This document shows positions 7,415 through 12,577 of a stretch of 12,577 nucleotides of DNA, one piece after another. Position 1 is the first letter of the stretch. The number at the start of each line of letters is the position of its first letter. The stretch covers positions 1 through 12,577 of the forward strand of contig JASLAV010000169.1 of assembly GCA_030146905.1 (NCBI GenBank). Reading direction: 5' to 3'. This DNA is from Lentzea sp. Lineage in GTDB: Bacteria; Actinomycetota; Actinomycetes; Mycobacteriales; Pseudonocardiaceae. The notes beneath the pieces are model-generated. The model saw nothing but the letters and a program-made list of their open reading frames with translations. It was not told the origin of the DNA and ran no database searches. The position numbers and the translations under genes are program-made.

Positions 7415-9093
7415 TCGACCGCGAGCGCTACGCGGAACTGCTCGGGCCGACGGTCGGTGACCGCGTCCGGCTCGCCGACACCGACCTGTTCATCGAGGTC
7501 ACCGAGGACCTGAGCCGCGGCACCGGCTCCGGTGACGAGGTCATCTTCGGCGGCGGCAAGGTGATCCGGGAGTCCATGGGGCAGGGGATCGCGACCCGCG
7601 CGGAGGGCGCTCCCGACCTGGTCATCACCGGTGCGGTGATCCTCGACCACTGGGGTGTCGTCAAGGCCGACGTCGGCGTGCGGGACGGGCGGATCGTCGC
7701 GATCGGCAAGGCCGGCAACCCCGACACGATGGACGGCGTCCACCCGGACCTGGTCATCGGGCCCTCGACGGAGATCCTGTCCGGCAACGGGAAGATCCTC
7801 ACCGCTGGCGGCATCGACTGCCACGTGCACTTCATCTGCCCGCAGATCGTCGACGAGGCGCTGGCTTCAGGGCTGACGACGCTGGTCGGCGGCGGCACCG
7901 GCCCGGCGGAGGGCACGAAGGCCACGACCGTCACGCCAGGGGCCTGGTACCTCGACCGGATGCTGACGTCGATGGACCACATGCCGGTCAACGTCCTGTT
8001 GCTGGGCAAGGGGAACACGGTCTCCGAGGAGGCCTTGCACGAACAGCTCACCGGCGGCGCGGGCGGGTTCAAGCTGCACGAGGACTGGGGAACGACGCCC
8101 GCCGCGATCGACGCGTGCCTGCGGGTGGCCGACGCCTCGGGTGTGCAGGTCGCGATCCACACGGACACGCTGAACGAGGCCGGGTTCCTGGAGTCCACGG
8201 TGGACGCCATCGGTGGCCGGTCGATCAACGCCTACCACTCCGAGGGAGCAGGCGGCGGGCACGCGCCGGACATCATCAGGGTCGTCTCCCTGCCGAACGT
8301 GCTGCCGTCGTCGACGAACCCGACGCGGCCGCACACCGTCAACACGCTCGAAGAACACCTCGACATGCTGATGGTCTGCCACCACCTCAACCCGTCGGTG
8401 CCGGAGGACCTGGCGTTCGCGGAGTCGCGTATCCGGCCGACCACGATCGCGGCGGAGGACCTGCTGCACGACATGGGTGCGATCTCGATGATCTCCTCCG
8501 ACTCGCAGGCGATGGGCCGCGTCGGCGAGGTGATCATCCGGACCTGGCAGACCGCGCACGTCATGTCGTCGCGACGGTCCCTCGACGAGAACACGCGGGC
8601 GCGGCGGTACGTCGCCAAGTACACGATCAACCCGGCGATCGCGCACGGGATCGCCGACGAGGTCGGCTCCGTCGAGCCCGGCAAGCTCGCGGACCTGGTG
8701 CTGTGGGAGCCGAAGTTCTTCGGCGTGCGGCCGTCGGTGGTGCTGAAGGGCGGGTTCATCGCCTGGGGTGCGATGGGCGACGCCAACGCGTCGATCCCCA
8801 CGCCGCAACCGGTGTGGGCACGCCCGATGTTCGGTGCCACGGCCGGAGCCGCGTCGAGCGTGTTCTTCGTGGCGCCCCAGGCGATCGAGGCGGGCATCGC
8901 CGACCGGTACGCGCGGCGGGTGCTGCCGGTCACCGACACCCGCTCGGTGTCCAAGGCGGACATGGTCCTGAACGACGCCATGCCCGACGTCCGGGTCGAC
9001 CCTGACAGCTTCGCCGTGCACGTCGACGGCTCGCTGGTGGAGCCCTCGCCGGTCGCGGAACTGCCGATGGCCCAACGGTACTTCCTGTTCTGA
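7411..9093 (+). CDS. ureC: Urease alpha (catalytic) subunit UreC
   Basis: The 560-residue catalytic subunit carries the dinickel centre. All ligands can be placed by alignment to the Klebsiella enzyme (offset +4): His138 and His140 ([10 protein letters not shown]), carbamylated Lys221 with neighbouring His223 ([13 protein letters not shown]), His250 ([10 protein letters not shown]), His276 ([14 protein letters not shown]) and Asp364 ([12 protein letters not shown]). The flap motif MVCHHL gives Cys323 and catalytic His324. Length is normal (usual ~567-573) and the frame is intact, so an active enzyme is expected once nickel is loaded. Small departures from the common motif are Leu for Ile after the carbamylated lysine, and [11 protein letters not shown] where IHAFHTEGAGG is usual. 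The start overlaps the ureAB stop by 4 bp and the stop overlaps the ureF start by 1 bp (TGATG). Confidence 0.98.
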   Translation: MIDRERYAELLGPTVGDRVRLADTDLFIEVTEDLSRGTGSGDEVIFGGGKVIRESMGQGIATRAEGAPDLVITGAVILDHWGVVKADVGVRDGRIVAIGKAGNPDTMDGVHPDLVIGPSTEILSGNGKILTAGGIDCHVHFICPQIVDEALASGLTTLVGGGTGPAEGTKATTVTPGAWYLDRMLTSMDHMPVNVLLLGKGNTVSEEALHEQLTGGAGGFKLHEDWGTTPAAIDACLRVADASGVQVAIHTDTLNEAGFLESTVDAIGGRSINAYHSEGAGGGHAPDIIRVVSLPNVLPSSTNPTRPHTVNTLEEHLDMLMVCHHLNPSVPEDLAFAESRIRPTTIAAEDLLHDMGAISMISSDSQAMGRVGEVIIRTWQTAHVMSSRRSLDENTRARRYVAKYTINPAIAHGIADEVGSVEPGKLADLVLWEPKFFGVRPSVVLKGGFIAWGAMGDANASIPTPQPVWARPMFGATAGAASSVFFVAPQAIEAGIADRYARRVLPVTDTRSVSKADMVLNDAMPDVRVDPDSFAVHVDGSLVEPSPVAELPMAQRYFLF

Positions 9094-9701
9094 TGCTGAC
9101 CGCGCTGATCCTCGCCGACTCCCGGTTCCCCGGCGGCGGCCACGTGCACTCCGGAGGGCTGGAGGAGGCCGCCGCACGCGGGCTGGTGCGCGACGAGCCG
9201 ACGCTGAAGTCGTTCCTGCACGGACGTTTGCTCACCACCGGCCTGCTCGCGGCCGGGTTCGCGGCAGCGGCGGCTCGCGGTGAGGACCTCGCCGTCCTGG
9301 ACGCGGAGCTGGACGCCCGCACGCCGTCGCCGGCCCAGCGCGAGGCGTCGCGGGCGCAGGGACGCGGCATGCTGCGGGCCGCCCGGCGTGCCTGGCCATC
9401 GCCGCGCCTCGGCTCGCTGCCGCGCGACCCGCACCAGCCGCTGGTGATCGGCGTGCTGGTCGGCGAGCCGTACGAGGCAGCCCTGACCTGTGCTTATCTC
9501 GCCGTCAGCGGACCGGCGTCCGCGGCGGTGAGGCTGCTCGGGCTTGACCCGTTCGGGGTCAACGCGATCGTGGCGTCGCTCGACGTCGAGGACGTCGCCG
9601 CGCGGGCGTGCAAGGAGCTGCCCGCACTCGGTTCACCTGCCTTGGACCTCTTGGCAGAGGCACATGTTCGACGCGAAGGGGTGCGTCTCTTTGGGAGCTA
9701 A
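9093..9701 (+). CDS. ureF: Urease accessory protein UreF
   Basis: A 202-residue, largely helical maturation factor. In the family it binds UreD and UreG and gates GTP-dependent nickel delivery into apo-urease. The N-terminal signature [19 protein letters not shown] (8-26) is typical of actinobacterial UreF, as is the C-terminal [20 protein letters not shown] stretch. The ATG shares its A with the ureC stop. No separate Shine-Dalgarno is needed because translation is coupled. The 3' end overlaps the preferred ureG start by 11 bp. The sequence is intact and slightly shorter than enterobacterial UreF (~224). Confidence 0.93.
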   Translation: MLTALILADSRFPGGGHVHSGGLEEAAARGLVRDEPTLKSFLHGRLLTTGLLAAGFAAAAARGEDLAVLDAELDARTPSPAQREASRAQGRGMLRAARRAWPSPRLGSLPRDPHQPLVIGVLVGEPYEAALTCAYLAVSGPASAAVRLLGLDPFGVNAIVASLDVEDVAARACKELPALGSPALDLLAEAHVRREGVRLFGS

Positions 9702-10326
9702 CCACGGGCCCGACCCGCACGACCACCACCACGGCAAGGCTCCGCGCATCGGCATCGGCGGCCCCGTCGGCAGCGGCAAGACCGCGCTGACGGCCGCCCT
9801 GTGCCGTGCGCTGGGCTCGCAGCTGGAGCTGGCGGTCGTCACCAACGACATCTACACGACCGAGGACGCCGACTTCCTGCGCCGCGCGGGCGTGCTCGAC
9901 CCGGAGCGCATCGAGGCCGTGCAGACGGGCTGCTGCCCGCACACCGCGATCCGCGACGACATCACCGCGAACCTCGACGCCGTGGAACGCCTGGAGGACA
10001 GGTACTCGAACCTGGACCTGGTGATCATCGAGAGCGGCGGCGACAACCTGACCGCCGTCTTCTCGCGCGGGCTCGTCGACCGGCAGATCTTCGTCGTCGA
10101 CGTCGCCGGCGGCGACAAGGTGCCGCGCAAGGGCGGCCCCGGCGTCACGACGGCCGACCTGCTGGTCATCAACAAGGTCGACCTGGCCCCGTACGTCGGC
10201 GCCGACATGGACGTGATGATCTCCGACGCCCACCGCGTGCGCGGTGAGCTGCCGGTGATCGCCCAGTCCCTCGTCGACACCCCGGACGCGCCTGAGGTCG
10301 CGAAGTGGGTGCTGGCCCAGCTGTGA
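9691..10326 (+). CDS. ureG: Urease accessory GTPase UreG
   Basis: A SIMIBI-class GTPase that powers nickel insertion into urease. The preferred TTG start at 9691 has AAGGGG 9 nt upstream and gives 211 residues; an ATG at 9664 (220 residues) is the alternative, with GAGG only 3 nt away. Visible features from the TTG start are a histidine-rich head ([13 protein letters not shown], 4-16), P-loop GGPVGSGKT (23-31), the conserved nickel-binding CPH motif (Cys82-Pro-His84, here preceded by an extra Cys81), ESGGDNL (114-120) and NKVDLAP (161-167). The histidine-rich head may store or relay nickel; this is relevant because no ureE is present. The stop overlaps the ureD start (GTGA). Confidence 0.95.
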   Translation: MGANHGPDPHDHHHGKAPRIGIGGPVGSGKTALTAALCRALGSQLELAVVTNDIYTTEDADFLRRAGVLDPERIEAVQTGCCPHTAIRDDITANLDAVERLEDRYSNLDLVIIESGGDNLTAVFSRGLVDRQIFVVDVAGGDKVPRKGGPGVTTADLLVINKVDLAPYVGADMDVMISDAHRVRGELPVIAQSLVDTPDAPEVAKWVLAQL

Positions 10327-11024
10327 GAGCGACAGCCAGGCTGGTCGTCACGCTGGACTCGCACGGCAACAGCGTCGTGCGGGTCCTGCGGTCGCAGTCG
10401 CCGCTGACCCTGGTGCCGCACCGCCGCACCGGTCCGGTCGCCCTGGTGCACCTGGTGTCGTCGGTGACGGCACCGCTGGGCGGCGACTCGCTCGCGCTGA
10501 CCGTCGAAGTCGGCCAGGGAGCCTCGCTCGAACTCCGCGGTGTCGCGGCAACGCTGCTGCTGCCCGGCTCGTCCGGTGAGGCGTCCTCGTCGGAGGTCCG
10601 GTTCCTGATCGAGGGATCGGTTCGCTACTTGCCGGAACCGACGGTCGTGACGAGCCGCGCCCGTCACACGGCAGTGGTGGAGGCCGAATTGGACAGTCAC
10701 GCAGAGTTGCGAACACGCGAGGTCCTGGTGCTCGGCCGCACGGGCGAGAAACCCGGCGCGCTCACCACGTCGGTGCGCGCAACCCGTTGTGGCAAGCCGT
10801 TGTTGCACCACCAGCTCGTCGTGGGCGACGACTCGCTCGACACCTCCGCCGCCGGCCTCGCAGGCAAGCGCGTGATCGGCACCGAGATGGTGCTCGATCC
10901 GGTGCCGCGCCCGGCGGACGGCGGAGAGTGGTGGAGCGTCGTTCCCTTGGCAGCGGGCGGAACCCTCGCCACCGCGCTGGGTGAAGACGTGGTCACTGTC
11001 ACACGGGTGCTGGACGCCGTCTGA
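10323..11024 (+). CDS. ureD: Urease accessory protein UreD (UreH)
   Basis: A 233-residue beta-rich scaffold that binds apo-urease and recruits UreF-UreG for nickel loading. It is recognised by position (last in ureAB-C-F-G-D) and by family-like segments: [53 protein letters not shown], and [13 protein letters not shown] near the end. UreD is poorly conserved in sequence and the actinobacterial form is short, so the call leans on context more than for its neighbours. Start is the GTG at 10323, overlapping the ureG stop by 4 bp. The 157 bp after it show no clear T-tailed terminator. Confidence 0.88.
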   Translation: MRATARLVVTLDSHGNSVVRVLRSQSPLTLVPHRRTGPVALVHLVSSVTAPLGGDSLALTVEVGQGASLELRGVAATLLLPGSSGEASSSEVRFLIEGSVRYLPEPTVVTSRARHTAVVEAELDSHAELRTREVLVLGRTGEKPGALTTSVRATRCGKPLLHHQLVVGDDSLDTSAAGLAGKRVIGTEMVLDPVPRPADGGEWWSVVPLAAGGTLATALGEDVVTVTRVLDAV

Positions 11025-11125
11025 CTCGATCACGAATTCGATACAGATCCTTCAAACCACGGAAAGTCACCGTTCAGGTGGTCGTCATCACCGCGCAGGC
11101 GGTTTCGGGATCGGGTCGCCGTGCG

Positions 11126-11131
11126 TATGGT
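11126..11131 (+). promoter_or_regulatory. Candidate -10 element for pdxH
   Basis: TATGGT is the best -10 match in the 157-bp gap after ureD. It would place the transcription start ~45 nt before the pdxH ATG. No good -35 sits 16-18 nt upstream. A short inverted repeat GGTCC-AA-GGACC (11136-11147) follows directly. Confidence 0.3.
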
Positions 11132-11181
11132 CGCGGGTCCAAGGACCACGAGTTCTGCCGCCGCCACTGGGAGGTTCGCCG

Positions 11182-11838
11182 ATGACGGAGACCACGAACA
11201 TCGCGCTACCGGCGATGCGCGTGTCCTACGAGCAGGGCTCGCTGAGTGAGTCGGAGCTTGCCGCCACGTGGCACGACCAGCTCCAGCTGTGGCTGGACCA
11301 GGCCGCCGGCGCCGGTCTCCCCGAGCCCAACGCGATGGTCCTCGCGACGACCGACGTGAAGGGCCGTCCGTCGTCGCGGACAGTGCTGGCCAAGGGACTC
11401 GACGAGCGCGGGCTGGTGTTCTTCACCAACTACACGTCCAACAAGTCGCACGACCTGATGGCCACCCGCTACGCGTCCGCCACGTTCCCGTGGTTCGCGA
11501 TGCAGCGGCAGGCCCACGTGCGCGGTGTCGTCGAGAAGGTCGGCCCGGTGGAGACCGCCGAGTACTGGAACTCGCGTCCGCGCGGGTCGCAGATCGGTGC
11601 CTGGGCTTCTCCTCAGTCCCGGGTGGTCACCGGGCGGTCCACTTTGGAATCCGCGCTGCACAAGATCGAGCGGCAGTTCGCCGACACCGAGAAGATTCCT
11701 GTGCCTCCGCATTGGGGTGGGTGGCGGATTCGGCCTGAGGAGGTCGAGTTCTGGCAGGGGCGGCGGGATCGGATGCACGACCGGTTGCGGTTCCGGCTCG
11801 GGCGGGATGGGTGGCAGTTGGAGCGAGTGGCTCCGTAG
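11182..11838 (+). CDS. pdxH: Pyridoxamine/pyridoxine 5'-phosphate oxidase PdxH
   Basis: An FMN-dependent enzyme that oxidises PNP or PMP to pyridoxal 5'-phosphate, the last step of B6 synthesis and salvage. The 218-residue length matches the family. Visible are the FMN-binding RPSSRTVLAKG (62-72) and FFTNYTSNKSHDL (80-92), WNSRPRGSQIGAWASPQS (129-146), and the C-terminal family signature VEFWQGRRDRMHDRLRF (188-204) with the substrate- and FMN-contacting Arg/His residues. The ATG is fixed by a strong GGGAGG (11169-11174) with a 7-nt spacer; the frame upstream of it is not coding. It has its own leader and terminator and so appears to be a separate unit from urease. Third-codon usage shifts from C toward G in its last ~50 codons. 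Confidence 0.97.
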   Translation: MTETTNIALPAMRVSYEQGSLSESELAATWHDQLQLWLDQAAGAGLPEPNAMVLATTDVKGRPSSRTVLAKGLDERGLVFFTNYTSNKSHDLMATRYASATFPWFAMQRQAHVRGVVEKVGPVETAEYWNSRPRGSQIGAWASPQSRVVTGRSTLESALHKIERQFADTEKIPVPPHWGGWRIRPEEVEFWQGRRDRMHDRLRFRLGRDGWQLERVAP

Positions 11839-11856
11839 GGCTTTGGGCTTTTTGTG

Positions 11857-11896
11857 GGGCGTCTCCCTGTGGGCGGGGAGGCGCCCTTTTTGTTTT
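11857..11896 (+). terminator. Intrinsic (Rho-independent) terminator of pdxH
   Basis: An 11-bp stem (GGGCGTCTCCC 11857-11867 with GGGAGGCGCCC 11876-11886, one G-T wobble) has an 8-nt loop and is followed at once by TTTTTGTTTT (11887-11896). It starts 18 bp after the pdxH stop and is the clearest terminator in the window. Confidence 0.93.
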
Positions 11897-11976
11897 GGGG
11901 TGGCTTGTTGGGTTGGCGGCCTCGTGCTGGGTAGGAGCCAGTTGTGGGGTCGGCTTGTCGTTGATGGGGCACGTCT

Positions 11977-12002
11977 AGCGAGACGATACGGTCCGTCTCG
12001 CT
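11977..12002. promoter_or_regulatory. Operator-like palindrome, copy 1
   Basis: A perfect 9-bp inverted repeat AGCGAGACG (11977-11985) / CGTCTCGCT (11994-12002) surrounds the 8-nt centre ATACGGTC. The 22-bp core 11979-12000 recurs with one mismatch at 12046-12067. Size and symmetry fit a TetR-family operator better than a terminator, as no T-tract follows. No TetR gene lies in the window. Confidence 0.6.
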
Positions 12003-12042
12003 GGGGTGGAGGGGATCGGCTTGCCGGTGAGTGGGCCGTATG

Positions 12043-12070
12043 CCCCGAGACGAGACGGTCCGTCTCGGGG
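12043..12070. promoter_or_regulatory. Operator-like palindrome, copy 2
   Basis: A perfect 10-bp inverted repeat CCCCGAGACG (12043-12052) / CGTCTCGGGG (12061-12070) surrounds AGACGGTC. Its core is identical to copy 1 except at one base; the outer flanks differ but keep their symmetry in both copies. The two cores begin 67 bp apart. Confidence 0.6.
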
Positions 12071-12166
12071 TGGTGGGGGTTTGCCACGTGCCGTGCGGGT
12101 TGTGTTCCAGCGTGGCTGGTCAGGCGGCGGACGACGCCGGGGTGGTCATCGCCGCTGCGCGTCGAT

Positions 12167-12291
12167 TGCGATGGGGGCTTGACTTCGGGGCCCTTGCGAG
12201 GCGCTGGACGGGCGGGAAAAGGTCGGATGCTCCGCGCCCGCCCGAACACAGCAGGGCAGCGCCTCGCACCCAAAGTCAAGCCCCAATCGCA
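12167..12291. repeat. Long imperfect inverted repeat, possible structured RNA or non-autonomous element
   Basis: The arms pair in four blocks, from outside in: TGCGAT 12167-12172 with 12286-12291; GGGGCTTGACTT 12174-12185 with 12273-12284; TGCGAGGCGCT 12195-12205 with 12258-12268; and CGGGCGGG 12209-12216 with 12237-12244. That is 37 perfect pairs interrupted by a 1-nt mismatch and two asymmetric internal loops. The 20-nt tip (12217-12236) holds a further CGGA-TGC-TCCG mini-hairpin. There is no T-tract on either side and no coding frame that fits. Candidates are a REP/MITE-like dispersed element or the stem of a non-coding RNA. Confidence 0.8.
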
Positions 12292-12463
12292 CCGCGCGGG
12301 GGCTCACCGGCTCACAGCGGTTCACAGGGAAGACGGCTCGCTTCGCATCGCCACACGGGGTGCCTCGGCTTCGCCGTCGGCTTGGCCGCGCCGTGCCTGG
12401 GTGGTTGCCTTGCGTCGTGGAACCCCGGCCCGGGGCCGCACGTCCCTCAGGCTGACGAAGTGT

Positions 12464-12495
12464 CCGAATCCCACACCGGCATACTGGGATTTCGG
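12464..12495. promoter_or_regulatory. Hairpin upstream of the amidotransferase gene
   Basis: CCGAATCCCA (12464-12473) pairs with TGGGATTTCGG (12485-12495), leaving one bulged base, around an 11-nt loop. The loop and right arm contain CATACT (12480-12485), a near-consensus -10 element, 39 nt before the start codon at 12525. The hairpin could be an operator over the promoter of that gene. No matching -35 was found. Confidence 0.45.
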
Positions 12496-12524
12496 CAACA
12501 GCTAACTACGAGGTGCGATTTCAC

Positions 12525-12577
12525 GTGTGCGGAGTGCTCGGACTCATCTGTTCCACCGAAGCCGCAGCGGCGAGTGC
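12525..12577 (+). CDS. Class II glutamine amidotransferase, possibly asparagine synthetase (5' end only)
   Basis: Only 17 complete codons are in the window. They read M-C-G-V-L-G-L-I-C-S-T-E-A-A-A-A-S. Cys-Gly-Val/Ile-Leu/Phe-Gly directly after the initiator is the hallmark of Ntn-type glutamine amidotransferases: removal of Met exposes the catalytic Cys that hydrolyses glutamine. This fixes the start at the GTG at 12525. An in-frame GTG at 12513 would bury the cysteine and is rejected. GAGG at 12510-12513 lies 11 nt upstream, a rather long spacing. Actinobacterial AsnB proteins begin in much the same way (MCGLLA...), so asparagine synthetase is the leading guess. Other members (PurF, GlmS, GltB or natural-product homologues) cannot be excluded from so few residues. 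Confidence 0.65.
   Translation, partial: MCGVLGLICSTEAAAAS

Larger units (their letters stand above)
11897..12524. other. Gene-free, structure-rich intergenic region
   Basis: I see no convincing gene here on either strand. The long open frame that runs through (to 12505) begins as an out-of-frame shadow of pdxH. The stretch holds, in order: a G- and T-rich part (to ~12110); two related palindromes; a 125-bp inverted repeat; three near-copies of GGCTCAC/GGTTCAC (12301-12326); small hairpins CGGC-TTC-GCCG (12366-12376) and CCCCGG-C-CCGGGG (12423-12435); and a last hairpin close to the next gene. This is unusually dense for an actinomycete gap and suggests regulatory sites plus an inserted or dispersed non-coding element. 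Confidence 0.7.

Noticed and set aside
8232..9434. Long minus-strand frame opposite ureC/ureF
   Set aside because: The overlapped genes are certain and the product looks like antisense translation with no domain.
12301..12326. Short direct repeats GGCTCAC/GGTTCAC as a CRISPR-like or iteron array
   Set aside because: There are only three degenerate copies of 7 bp without spacers, and no cas or replication gene is nearby.
11525..12505. 326-codon plus-strand frame spanning pdxH and the gap after it
   Set aside because: Its first third is an out-of-frame reading of pdxH, and it then runs through a strong terminator and several hairpins. The Trp/Gly/Arg-rich product follows from local G-richness.
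12513..12524. Upstream GTG start for the amidotransferase
   Set aside because: It would add four residues before the catalytic cysteine, which must be residue 2 in Ntn amidotransferases.

Overview
The window has the high G+C content, GTG/TTG starts and strong third-codon G/C bias of an actinomycete chromosome. The SerC and PdxH types and the ureAB-C-F-G-D layout fit the Pseudonocardiales (Lentzea/Saccharothrix/Actinosynnema-like). That placement is an inference from gene style, not a database match.

Layout. 1-894 (+) is the 3' end of a MacB/FtsX-type ABC permease. It converges on serC (957-2084, -), and a shared hairpin terminator lies between them. 2085-2372 is intergenic and holds an inverted repeat and a tandem 21-bp repeat. 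2373-3263 (-) encodes an unrecognised protein with two membrane segments and a beta-rich C-terminal part. 3416-6670 (-) is a four-gene operon read in the order ATPase, permease, histidine kinase, response regulator. Its junctions overlap by 4, 22 and 4 bp, so it looks like an ABC-2 exporter with its own NarL/DesK-type two-component system. A 144-bp divergent control region (6671-6814) separates it from the urease operon (6815-11024, +): a fused ureAB, then ureC, ureF, ureG and ureD, all overlapping, with no ureE. pdxH follows (11182-11838, +) with its own ribosome binding site and a strong intrinsic terminator.

The last part (11897-12524) has no convincing gene but is rich in secondary structure. 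It holds two nearly identical 22-bp operator-like palindromes, a 125-bp imperfect inverted repeat with about 37 pairable positions, and a further hairpin just upstream of a new gene. That gene starts at 12525 and runs off the window. Its first residues (M-C-G-V-L-G-L-I-C) are those of a class II (Ntn) glutamine amidotransferase, possibly an asparagine synthetase.

Function. Urease releases ammonia from urea. The upstream region contains GAAAC-N6-GAAAC on the minus strand, which resembles a GlnR nitrogen-control box. With the amidotransferase gene at the end, this gives the right half of the window a nitrogen-assimilation theme. serC and pdxH link to serine and vitamin B6 metabolism (SerC is a PLP enzyme, PdxH makes PLP). 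I see no CRISPR array, tRNA, rRNA, transposase or phage gene.
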